From Microthyrium microscopicum (lineage: Eukaryota; Ascomycota; Dothideomycetes; Microthyriales; Microthyriaceae): a DNA stretch of 64,000 nucleotides. Below, piece by piece: positions 33,762 through 44,227 of the stretch. The notes under the pieces were generated by a model. That model saw only the letters and a list, made by a program, of their open reading frames with translations. It made no database searches and was not told the DNA's origin. Location of the stretch: NCBI GenBank assembly GCA_010405405.1, contig MU004236.1, positions 384,576 to 448,575 on the forward strand. Direction: 5' to 3'. Position 1 is the stretch's first letter. Each line of letters begins with the position of its first letter. The translations under genes and the position numbers were made by a program.

Positions 33762-34888
33762 TCATCTGAATGTGACCTGCCCATATTTGTCCTCTTGTGG
33801 CCTCTGACTGCCCATGCAGAAATAGCCATGGCGACCATCGTTCTCAAGATCAAACCCACCCTCTGGTCCCCAAATCTTCTCCATCTCCAGGCGCGCTTTC
33901 GACTTTGGCTCGCCAGCTAGAACGCGCTCCTTCTCAAAGAAGACATAAGCAGCATAGAACAGGTTCGTAGTGGCACCAGCATGTGGTCCCTTCTTACCAC
34001 GGAATTTCGTCAACTGCACGCTTTGGAATTGACCTGGCTTGCGATGTGCATAGACGCAATGATTCACCAGATCACGGCAGAAGCCCGCCTGCGTTACACC
34101 GGGCTTCTTCAGATGTAGCGTAATTTTGCGGCGCACTTCATCGCAGGTATCAAAAACCTGGACGCGATCTTCCGCCTCGTTGGGCAGAAGGACTTGCTTG
34201 ATATCAAACTGCGATGAAGTATTCCCACTGAGCGACGCGTTCTTCTTTGCGGCGGCAGATGGTTCGCCTGGAGTTGCTTTGACACGTTTAGCTTTGGGCA
34301 TCAACGACATGGCTTCCTTGTGCGCTCGTTTCTCAGCCTTCTGCTTATTGTCCAATTTCCAAAAGAACTGCACCCCTTGATAATAGGTCGCGCTGTCCGA
34401 ATGGCCCGAGGACTTGAGAAAGTTGTTGTAGCTCTTGTTGCTGACTCCCAGTGCCTTGCAAAATTCCCCGACTTTCATGTTGCCGTTTTCAATGTATAAT
34501 CGGATCTTTGTGCGCATAGCGTTGCATGATGGCATTGGGCGTCTGGGTTCGTCAAAATCCTCTTCGTCCTGCTCAATGCTATAACCTGCCATTTCCTCAT
34601 AGGATCTGGCGAATGATTTGACCGGCTTCTCTTGGGGAACGGGGGGACTTGTTGAGGCATTGGTGGAAAGGTTCGAAAGCGGCGGTCTATTGATCTATTG
34701 CCCTGTTAGTCTATTGCCCAGTTAATCGCGAAATCTCTTACCAACGCGGGAGTATCATTAGTAGTAGTACTACTAGCTTGTACAGCTGGAGCCTTGGGCC
34801 CGGGTTGTGGATTGGCTTGTGGGGGACCGGCTTGGGAATTGGCTTTGGAAGCCGACTCTCCCCTATTGAGCAGCTGCGCGACGTCCAT
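33762..34888 (-). CDS. Fungal protein with two related helical (DUF7726-like) domains
   Basis: Two exons, 34888-34742 and 34694-33762, phase 0, giving 359 residues. The first 50 residues are Pro/Ala/Gln-rich. Two related modules follow. The first has RTKIRLYIENGNMKVGEFCK, then a SYNNFLKSSG segment and YYQGVQFFWKLD. The second has CDEVRRKITLHLKKPGVTQ, AGFCRDLV, a Q-L-TKFRGKKGP segment and NLFYAAYVFFEKERV. A basic stretch (KAKRVK) lies between them. The pattern matches a domain of unknown function widespread in filamentous fungi, whose helix-turn-helix-like layout suggests DNA binding; that function is inference. Confidence 0.8.
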
Positions 34889-35359
34889 GGAGGGCAATGG
34901 CAACAATTAGGATGTGAAGTTAGACAAGAAAGAGACAGATCGCGTCCATTCAGTCTGGACAGGTGTATGTATTTTAGCTTTGTTAGTCCTTATTTTTGGG
35001 TGCCAAACTCAATGGAGCCTACCCCAACCATTGGGACCAAGCTGTTTTGTCGCCCCTGAAGCTAACACACGCCACTGTCGCGTCCTCACGTGTGTGACAA
35101 TGTTGTCATCCCTTTTGAAATCTATGGCGATATACTTTTAGATCCATACCGTGACAACAAAGATGCAGCTGTTTTTCAAAGGTTGGTGCTCGTGAAAGCA
35201 AGTGCAGAAGAATGTTACTTTTGCAGATGTCGCAGCTGGAAATTCGCTCTTTTAGAGCGTTCAAATGTATCATCATACATGGCACGGGAAGTTTTGTCAA
35301 CACAGCATGATATTCCTGGCGATACATTGAGGCTGGTCTGACAAAGCATCAGGTGGTAT
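34889..35359. other. Intergenic region
   Basis: Between two minus-strand genes. Contains the promoter of the twin-domain gene. No gene seen. Confidence 0.5.
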
Positions 35360-37334
35360 CTATCTGCTAAATCCAAACCACCCTTTCTTTGTAGGCTTCT
35401 GTTCTTCGCTCCTCTTCGCGTCTTCACCTTGTTTCGCACCCGCTGCAGATGACGCGCCGGACTCTTGTCCAGGATATTTAATGTAATTCCACGCCAAGTC
35501 GAAGAAGATAGGCTTGACTGGTACTGGTTCTATCTTCGGAGGATATGTCACCAATTTGGTGAGATCAACACCACCAGCCGAATACTCGTTCATGCGCCGA
35601 ATCATAGGCAATGGAGGCGCCTTGTCCTTTGCGACCGCGTTCTTCGCTTCATCGTTGGATTTCAGAAGATCGACTAGCCCATTGTACCGATAAACTTGCG
35701 AAGTCAGGTGGTCTTGAAGTGTTTTCGCATCTTTTGGATCGACATCAAGTTTCAGTGGTGTGTCGTTGGAGATGTGCTTTGCCGATCCCAGTGTTTTCTG
35801 AGCATGTGAGCTAAGAGACTCTGCCCGAAGGAGCAGTGCAAGAGTGTTGTCAAAGTTCCCAAGGAGTGAATGGGAATATGCGATGTTGAGGCATCTATAA
35901 AGTCAGCATACGATCTAAATCATGCAATGCGATACTGACTTGAGAGCTTGGAAATATGCTCTCCTAGCATCAAGTTCCTCAACAAATTCGGCATCTCGGA
36001 CTGCACCTCGAAGCTCTTTCACAGAGTCGATACTTTGTAAGATCGCATCATACAGCACCACGCGTTCTCGAAGTTTCGCAAGCTTGCGGCCTCTGCCTTC
36101 AGTCTGTGGTGTAGCACTCTTTTCCTGGCCTTTTGCTTGCTTTATAGGAGCTGCCTCCATGTGCAATCCATCTTGCACACCAATGAGAACTCTGTTGCGA
36201 CCTACTCGCCATCCTATCATCTCGTAATTTAGCGCCAGACTTGTCACCCGCAGGTCCTGCATCCTTGGATCGCTTTCGGGGATCTTGTCCTTCTCATGCT
36301 CCTCAATCGAATGACGAACGGTGTCAACGGCATCCTGGCTCGCAATGAGAACCTCATCATATGCGGCGGCCCGGCTCTTCGATGTTTCTTTGTCTTTATC
36401 GCTGGACAGAAATGACTTTAGTTGAGATTCGGCTGCAGTGACAGTCACCATCGCTTGACCAATGGACGCATCCACAATATTCGCTTTTCGGGACCGCCAC
36501 TCTATTGACTTGGGTAACCCGTTTGCTCCTCCATCTTCGTCGTCGTCAAATGCGTGCGGATCAACAGCTTTAACCTCCTTGGCAATTTCCGTTTCATCTT
36601 CCGGAAAGAACTTGCGAGCCACTTCGGTGACAGGTACTGTCCTTGGTATTTGTGATTGATATGCCGCCAACCGGATGGCAGGATCAATATAACCAGATAT
36701 TATTTCTTTAAAATGCTCCTTTTTCGTCTTTTTGAGCATGGCAGCATATATGATTCTCGACACGGCCAAATCCAGCAGACAATTCGACCATTTTTCTCGC
36801 TGTGCTGCTTTGTCTGCCAACCTTGGAGACCCAGAGCGGTTTTCCAGTTCTGCCGAACCCTCCAGATAATGCGCATATGCTTTTGCTTCCAGCCAGTCGA
36901 TCTTGGATGCTTTGGACGGTGATTTCTTTAACAACTCTACCAAACTATCCGCTTGCTTGGCCGCTTTCGCCAACCGCGATACGATGTGGCTTCGTCGGGA
37001 ACTTGGCATTTGTGCTGTGCTATCATCGGCGGACAATGATTTCATGTACATGGCATGCGCCCATGCTCGTTCGGCGGTGAGGAGGATAATGTGAGCAAAT
37101 CTACAGCGATTAGCATTACGCATTTGCTCAAGCTCGGTAAGTTTACTCTGGGTTACCCCCAATGTCCTCGGCGGCGATAGGCTTTTGCGAGAACTTTGCA
37201 TTTTTGGCAGTCGATCGCCCAAGTCGTTTCTGAAGAGTTTTGAGCTGGCGTGACAGTTGTGTGCGATATGAACCATGGTCGCCAATGAGTAAAGCTCTCT
37301 CTCGGTGCGAGAGAACATATTCAGTAACGTCCAT
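35360..37334 (-). CDS. SRP68: Signal recognition particle subunit SRP68
   Basis: Three exons on the minus strand, 37334-37147, 37100-35940 and 35894-35360, both joins phase 2, giving 627 residues. The N terminus (MDVTEYVLSHRERALLIGDH) and the basic RTQLSRQLKTLQKRLGRS segment match the SRP68 RNA-binding domain, followed by LLTAERAWAHAMYMKS. Downstream are the helical-repeat body and a C terminus with NEYSAGGVDLTKLVTYPPK and PVKPIFFDLAWNYI, the conserved part contacting SRP72. SRP68 binds SRP RNA and is required for targeting secretory proteins to the ER. Intron 2 uses the less common donor GTCAGT. Without splicing the N terminus falls in another frame, so single-frame prediction misplaces the start. 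Confidence 0.93.
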
Positions 37335-38305
37335 GGTAAGTTGGTATAGAACGGACAACTTGAAGTAGAGACAGTATCAATGACCCAACGCAACCGATGG
37401 TGATATTCATGCTTCAGTTGGTGGGGCAATGGTGGGATACAGATAAATGCCAAGACTGGTCGTTGGCCCTCTTCTCAATAAGCTTCAGATTAGCAGGCTC
37501 CCCCTAACTCCCTTCCCTAATTTTACTTACAATTAGCAGGGCTGCCCGTTAAACATGTCAACATTGGAGTATGCCAGAATACTCTTATCAAGCTGGTGCT
37601 GCTTTGGATGAAGTGAGACATGAGACAGCTCTATCTCACTTCAAGCATTTGTGGCACACTGACAATATCGTGCAGCACGAGCTGGAAGGAGGACGTTTCG
37701 ATACCTGGGTTAAAAGTTGAACCCATAGAAGCCCATAATCCGAATGTCAAAGATGACTTTACTTCGTGATAATCATTCTCGTCTTTGCAAAGATCGTAGA
37801 TCCGTGAAGGTTTGCGGTTGCATTGAGCAAATTGAGATATCGTTCACCTGCAAACCAAACCAATCCGAGGTTTGGATCATTTCCAGATGTATGGACTTTT
37901 TCGTAGTTGTTGTAGGCAACTAATTTGGATGTGTAGTCCATGAGATGACCAAAGAGAGCATACATAACCAAGCTCTCCGTTACTAAACCATCTACAGCTA
38001 GCTGTTTCTAAGTACAAGAGTTTAAAGCACCAATAAAGTATGTCTGAAATCCGCCGCTATACTCTAATCGAGGCACTGGGCTAATAAAATATAGACCGAA
38101 TCAACCTAGGGCAGACACACATCCTAGGCGATGTTATAGATTTCTGTATGCTCTTCTAGGTTTATATTGCAACTTCGAGGCTCTTATAATAACTTCAATG
38201 TGTAATGTTGAGGATTTGAAATAGAAGTTTCTGTTGGTTGTCAATCTCATGAATCTAACCATAACTTAGCCAACTTGCACGTAATTGTGCCTGAAGCACA
38301 ACAAG
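37335..38305. promoter_or_regulatory. Divergent region between SRP68 and GH20 genes
   Basis: About 970 bases, holding both promoters and a possible gene relic at 37759-37971. The part from 38000 to 38270 is AT-rich. Confidence 0.4.
37759..37971 (-). pseudogene. Unrecognised protein remnant
   Basis: A 70-codon frame that remains open upstream to a possible splice acceptor near 38000 (adding LAVDGLVTESL). Composition looks protein-like (MDYTSKLVAYNNYEKVH, GLVWFAGERYLNLLNATANL), but no upstream exon or family was recognised. It could be the last exon of a decayed gene or a chance frame. Confidence 0.25.
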
Positions 38306-40210
38306 ATGCGTCTCGCGACCATACTTGTCAGTTTGCCCGCTGTACTGGCATTATGGCCACAGCCATCAAGCCTCAGCTTGGGAAAGGGTACACTTTGGAT
38401 CGAAGAAAACATCAAATTCGAAATAGAGAATCCTGAAGTGAGTACCAATGGAGGCTTTGACTCCAACTCTTACCATTGATAAACGATGCTGAACTCTTAA
38501 AGGCGTGGAAAAGGAGATCAGGCACTCCTGTTGGATTGCCCACAGACTTGGAGATTATTGAGAACTCAATCAAAACGACGAAAAATGCTATATTTCAACA
38601 GAATTTTGTCCCTTGGAAGTTCCATCCTAGGAATGCTAGTTATGAGCCTCCAATGTCCCCAAAGCAGACAATTTCTAAGGTCAGCATTCGTCAGGCGACT
38701 TCCAAATCCAAGAATCCACCCACGGAGAACAAGAGTATGGATGAGTACTACGCACTTAGTGTCACTGCAAACGGAGACGTCGAGATCAGTTCTAGCACTG
38801 GAATTGGAATTCTTCGAGCCTTGACCACAATGTCTCAATTGTTCTACTCTCACACTAAGGTAACTTTGACATCAGTATCTTGACGCCATAACTGACAAGT
38901 CTAGGGTGGAAAATATACCCCATTTGCTCCGGTAGTCGTCAGAGACTCACCTAAATTTGAGCATCGAGGACTCAATCTTGACGTTGCAAGGAACTACTAC
39001 CCAGTTCGTAGTATCACTCATCTTATCGACACTATGTCTACTAATAAACTCAATAAACTACATCTGCATATAACGGACTCTCAATCCTGGCCCCTGGAAA
39101 TCCCATCTCTGCCAGATTTAGCAGCGAAAGGAGCGTACAGTCCCGGATTAGTATATACTCCAAATGACATTAGAGAAATTCAGCTACACGGAGCTCTACG
39201 GGGAGTAGACGTGTTTTTGGAAATAGACATGCCAGGTCATACATCTTCAATATACTACGCATACCCGGAGCTAATCAGCAGTTTCAATGTACAGCCTGAA
39301 TGGACTTCGTTCGCATTGGAGCCGCCATCAGGAACTCTGAAACTCAATTCGAGCAAGGTAGATACGTTTTTGGAGAAAGTGTTGGCCGATTTGTCTCCTC
39401 GAATTTCGCCATACACAAACTACTTTCATACCGGCGGAGATGAAGTGAGTCAGTCGGCTTATTTGAGGGATGAGACCGTCAAAACCTCAGAGCAGTTGAA
39501 GCTGCGACCGCACATGGCACGATTTATTAAGCGAAATCACGATCAGGTATGTGCTCCATGTTTTTAGTAAACGGTTCTGACAAATCGAAGCTTCGGAAGG
39601 CAGGTCTTACACCGATTGTATGGCAAGAAATGCTTACGGAATGGATGCTTCCAATGGAGAAAGACGTCGTTGTGCAAGCCTGGCAAGGCGGCTCCGCAGT
39701 GAATCTAATTACACAGCAAGGACATAAAGCAATCGCGGGAAACCAGGAAAACTGGGTGAGCAGCTTCATTTCTGAATACCAACATTCCTGTGCTAAAGAC
39801 TGCAGTATCTCGATTGCGGCCAAGGAGATTGGCTAAATCCAAGCGGTGGTAAAAACTCGTATCCCTTCACAGGATGCTCTCCAAGAAAGAATTGGAGAAT
39901 GGTATATACATATGATCCATTGGATCAAGTTGATGCAAAGAACCATCATTTAGTTATTGGAGGCGAAGCACATATCTGGTCGGAACAGATTGATCATATC
40001 AACATGGATCCTGTAGTGTGGCCGAGAGCTTCAGCTGCGGCGGAGGTGTTATGGAGTGGGCCAAGAGATGCGAATGGCAAGGATAGAGATATTCAGGAGG
40101 CTGCAATCAGGCTGAGTGAGTTTCGGGAACGAATGGTTGCGATGGGTGTCATGGCCGAACCTATCCAGATGCCGTTTTGTTTACAGGAGCCACATCAGTG
40201 CGATGGATAG
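38306..40210 (+). CDS. GH20 beta-N-acetylhexosaminidase, secreted
   Basis: Five exons, 38306-38437, 38503-38859, 38905-39546, 39591-39755 and 39806-40210, all joins phase 0, giving 566 residues. It starts with a signal peptide (MRLATILVSLPAVLA) immediately before LWPQPSS. The N-terminal GH20b domain includes FVPWKFHPRNA. The catalytic barrel has EHRGLNLDVARNYYPV, HLHITDSQSWPLE, DMPGHTSS and the catalytic pair Asp342-Glu343 in FHTGGDEV. The later AGLTPIVWQEML, YLDCGQGDWL and WPRASAAAEVLWSG motifs match fungal exo-hexosaminidases that release GlcNAc from chitin oligomers. It ends with CLQEPHQC, the usual final disulphide segment. Confidence 0.95.
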
Positions 40211-40504
40211 AATAAATGAAATGTAAGCATATGAACCTGAATGTTTTTACGTTGCAAACCATAAAGGGAAACGCGGAATAGAGGAAATGCTAGTTGCCTA
40301 GCTAGGTACCATTTGAGCACTCTTCGTTTAGAGAGAACAGGAAGACCATTTTGTACCTCTCAATATCTTAAAGCATGAAAAGCAAAGAACCTCGACTCAA
40401 AAATTTCCTGCCCATTTAGCCTTTCTACCGGATATGATCATTCTGTCTTCGGAAGTGTCTCTTCGCTCGTTCCCCCTCGAACGCTTCCCAAGATACGGGA
40501 GCCA
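40211..40504. other. Short convergent spacer
   Basis: 3' flanks of the GH20 gene and the F-box gene. No gene seen. Confidence 0.5.
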
Positions 40505-42037
40505 TCAAGGCCGTGGTACGATCCCTCTCGACCTCTGAATCAAGCTCAATACCTTGTTCATATCAAAGCCGTTATAAGAGACACCTGTAACAGGGAATTT
40601 AGTCTTCGGAGGCTGAGATCCGTTGACTATGTGCAGGTCGCGATGGTAGACTGTCAGAGAAATTCCAAAGTCTCGCGCCTCTTGTATTGGGATTGGTCCT
40701 CTACGCCAGAGATTTTGTCTGTTGGTCAGTTTGTTAAAAACTAGGAGTTCATCTGTACGTGTTTGCTGACAACCTTGCGTGAGGTATCCTAGATCGATGG
40801 AGTCAAGACATGAAGAAGGTACCAGTCTCAAGAAGTCGAAGATGTTTCCCCAGTCAAAACCTGGGTGAAAGCTGAGCAACATGACGTATTTCAACTGAAG
40901 ATGTGATAGCGTTCCCTGGCAGCGCTGGAGCAGCTTTAAAAATGATGACCCTGAGATGGACATATGTGTCAACGATAACCGGCTGAGCGAAGTGCATCTT
41001 TCCCTTGAATTAAGCACCGACATGATGCTAGGACTTTCAGGTGTCCAGTATATGCCTAATGAAAGATTCAATGAACGTAAACTTGTGATAGGGATGAGGA
41101 GATAGCGATAGATGCTCAAAAGTGATGGTACTAACACCGTGTTAGGGGCACCAACCCAATTGGAACCAAAGTAGGGAACTACTGCATCAACTCCTAGAGT
41201 GAGATTCTCAACTTGAGCCCAAGCGGAGCGAAACGATGGTTCTTTGAGTATACTGCGTATGTGCTTGAATTCCTTCTCATTATGCATCGTGGGAAGGATC
41301 CAGCAATTTGGCAAGATATGGCCACTAGATATTGGATCCCCGATAGACCGTGGACGAGGCTGAGCTAGTCCCTGTCTCCTGGAGAGGAAGTGAAATCCCT
41401 GGACTTTTAATTGGTGCCTTGCAATTATGCTGTTCAAGTGGCACATGACTCCACCCAGGAGGATATGATTCGAAAGGCCGGGAAGAGCTAACGTGGAGAT
41501 GATACTAGATTGCTGGTAGGCCCTCCAGAAAACCTCAGGATGCTCAAGGTTGAAGCTTCTGCAGTTTGGAAGACTTAAAATGACATTCTCCAAAGCCTGC
41601 GCTCCCTGTAGAATGATTTTGTCTCTGTGAGAGATGGATGTTGTCCATGTATACCCTTCCCCGTACCTGGCAAAATCTTGATCGGGTTCGATGGATGAAA
41701 ATATTCGCAGTGTGTGGACATGATCAACGATGTCTGAGCTTGAGTTGTTGATCATCATCTGCAGGGACTGAAGTGATTCCTTGGACAAGTCGGTAGTGAT
41801 GATTTGAAAGCACCTCCTAGCTGCGTCGCCGAGAAAATCATTATCAAATTGGCGGCAAGTGCGGCGGAGAGCGATGCAGTCGTCTAGTTCCAGCATGGAG
41901 TATACTATCCAAGTGAGCTCCGAAGGTAACTTTTGAAAACAAGGAAACTTTGGCGGCTTCTCAAAAAGACGTGTGCCAAAAGCTACCTTTTGGATGTACT
42001 GGAGCGCTTGCGACATTTTCGATCGAGGTCTATTCAT
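40505..42037 (-). CDS. F-box domain protein
   Basis: Single exon, 510 residues. The F-box is near the N terminus (about residues 35-70): FQKLPSELTWIVYSMLELDD followed by CIALRRTCRQFDNDF. The rest contains leucine-rich stretches (LENVILSLPNC, LRSLNLSLGIYW, LSRLSLTHMSISGSSFLKLL, GTLSHLQLKYVMLL) resembling irregular LRRs, as in the large fungal F-box families. Such proteins usually bridge Skp1-cullin ligases and a substrate; the substrate is unknown and lineage-specific expansion is common. Confidence 0.85.
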   Translation of the reverse strand: MNRPRSKMSQALQYIQKVAFGTRLFEKPPKFPCFQKLPSELTWIVYSMLELDDCIALRRTCRQFDNDFLGDAARRCFQIITTDLSKESLQSLQMMINNSSSDIVDHVHTLRIFSSIEPDQDFARYGEGYTWTTSISHRDKIILQGAQALENVILSLPNCRSFNLEHPEVFWRAYQQSSIISTLALPGLSNHILLGGVMCHLNSIIARHQLKVQGFHFLSRRQGLAQPRPRSIGDPISSGHILPNCWILPTMHNEKEFKHIRSILKEPSFRSAWAQVENLTLGVDAVVPYFGSNWVGAPNTVLVPSLLSIYRYLLIPITSLRSLNLSLGIYWTPESPSIMSVLNSRERCTSLSRLSLTHMSISGSSFLKLLQRCQGTLSHLQLKYVMLLSFHPGFDWGNIFDFLRLVPSSCLDSIDLGYLTQGCQQTRTDELLVFNKLTNRQNLWRRGPIPIQEARDFGISLTVYHRDLHIVNGSQPPKTKFPVTGVSYNGFDMNKVLSLIQRSRGIVPRP

Positions 42038-42512
42038 ATTGAAGTTTGGCTTTCAAGAGTGGAGGCATATGGACTCGAGTCTCAACATCCATTTCTGTAC
42101 CAGGCAGTGAGAGACTTACGGTATATCTGTCTTCTGTTGATCGTGGTCGAATAATGGTATAGAATATTCTAGCTGACCAAACTCCGGAGAGACGAGGCCA
42201 CCAGACGATCGGCCAATTGATCGAGTACCATGGGAAGCGGAATCATGAACGATGTTACAGTGTATAGGAGCATGCCATCTATTTTGTCCTCTGCTGGCAA
42301 AAGCATCTTCATGAAACTTCGAAACCAGGACTAGGCTGATCGGTTCATCGTGGGAGACATCAGCTCGTCAAAAATGCTCAACTCATGATATACAACTATA
42401 TCTAGGAGTAAATACAAGCCATTGGTTAAGGACTGCGCCGCAATGCAAGCAAGAAAAGATATTACCATTTAGAATATTAGTGGGTATATATGCTCTGTTG
42501 GTCCGACATGTT
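42038..42512. other. Intergenic region
   Basis: Promoter side of the F-box gene and 3' flank of the GMC gene. No gene seen. Confidence 0.5.
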
Positions 42513-44227
42513 TTAGTATTTGCCCAACTTCAAAATCAAATCTGATGCATGTTCCGCTGCAATCATAACACCAAACTAGAACACCCGTTAGCTTTCCTCT
42601 AACAACAACAGAAATGTACTGGGTATCTTACCTGTGGGTTGACAGTCAAGGGAGCCACTATCGACGCATCCACAACGTGAATGTTCTTCGTCCCCTTGAC
42701 CACCGTATTCGCATCAACACACTTGCCAATTCGACAACTTGAGCTCCAATGATTCACTTCTCCACGCGTATATGCCGTCGAGCTGGTGATGTAATCGCGG
42801 ATCTGTGTCTGTGTGGAGTTGAGCGGGATGTTCAGTGGTGTAAGTACCTTGGGATCTAGTTTTGCGAATATAGAGTGTATGAAAGTTGCGATCGCGTCGC
42901 CATCGCGTGAATCAGAGTAGTAGACGTTGTTGTCAGGGCCGGGAAGGTACTGGTCGTTAAGCTCGACTTTTCCAGAGCTGAAGAGGCCGGAGGTTCCGTA
43001 AACGTTGAGCGTGATGGTGTTGTTGGATGTCCAGTCCGCAAAGCCGGAGCTGTCGATTGTGCCTTGGAATCCGATAGTGTGGTTGTCGACTTTGAGTGTG
43101 TCCCAGAAGGCGGATGTTTCGGAGGCGAAGCTGTAAGGCCCAGAGCGATGCTGAGTGTAGGCGAGAGCGTCGGCGGGAATTGGGTTGGAGTAGTTGTGTA
43201 CGTAGGATTGGATGGATGGGTTGGAGAGTTCGATGAACGTGTTGGGATTGTCGAAGAGGCCGTTGCCTACTTCCGCGTTGTTGATCCAGTCAGAGACACC
43301 GTCGAGTTTTCCTCCGGCGGTGAGGTTGGCGCGCAGTGCTGGGTCGCCGATGCCAGAGAACCAGAGGAGAGCGGGCGATTGGAGAGCTCCGCCGCTGGAG
43401 ATCACACGGCCACCAGAGGCGAGTTTGATGACTTTGGCAGTGCCGTTTACAATGGCACTGACGCCAGTGGCTGTGTCACCGTTGCGGATGATGCGCTCCA
43501 CACGGGTGTTCATTTGGAGCTGGAAGTTCTTGCGTTTGATAGCATCTTGGAGGTAGGTACGAACGGGACCACCGCGTTGGCCGTTGACGTAGTCAAAGAT
43601 AGGTCGGCCAAAGACTTTGGACTTGTTGTCTGCTTCTTTGTTGATGTCGACATTGGCATAACCGGCGCCATCGACGAGCCATTTCTTTGCAGCGACATAT
43701 CCGGATTGGACATAGAACTTGTCGTCTTGAGAATAGACGTCGTCGGAAGGAACAGTGTCGTATACCCGGTCGATGGCGGCAGAGACGTCCTTGTGTTTCC
43801 AACCCTTGGGGAAGTAGGTGTCAAAGTCACTCCTTGGAGGCTCAAAGAATAAACCAGCATTAATAGCACTTGAACCTCCAAGAGTACAACCCGTGAAAGC
43901 ATTTGCGTGCTCCGCACATGTCAAGTTTCCTTGGTCGGCGAAGATGCTCTTATATAAGCCGGGTACATCAACTCGCGACAGTTGCTGGTTGTCCAACCAT
44001 GCTGGCTTTTGTCGTCCTCCAGTGATCCAGTACGATGGTCCACCACCTTCGAGAAGTAGAGTTTTCTTTCCAGCTTTGCTCATACGTTCAGCAACAATGA
44101 TTCCTGCCGGACCGGCTCCAATAACGATAATATCCCATGCTGAATCCACTCTGGTTTCATTCTGGACTGGTGCCGCTGTTGATACAGCGGCCAACGAAAG
44201 TATAAAAGATATTAAGAGTTGATACAT
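42513..44227 (-). CDS. Secreted GMC flavoenzyme, cellobiose-dehydrogenase-like (AA3_1-like, no cytochrome)
   Basis: Two exons, 44227-42632 and 42575-42513, phase 0, giving 552 residues. Signal peptide MYQLLISFILSLAAVSTAA, then the FAD-binding motif IIVIGAGPAGIIVAERM. GGSSAINAGLFFEPP and the C-terminal NHWSSSCRIG with catalytic His493 paired with Asn530 (TVNPQF) match the flavodehydrogenase domain of cellobiose dehydrogenase rather than His-His glucose oxidases. The cytochrome domain and CBM of full cellobiose dehydrogenases are absent. Several N-glycosylation sites are present. The second exon (FGVMIAAEHASDL..) restores the usual C terminus. The enzyme probably oxidises extracellular oligosaccharides or a related alcohol; the substrate is inferred. 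Confidence 0.9.

Noticed and set aside
43064-43852. 262-codon plus-strand frame opposite the GMC gene
   Set aside because: Shadow frame created by codon usage of the real gene; no domain seen.
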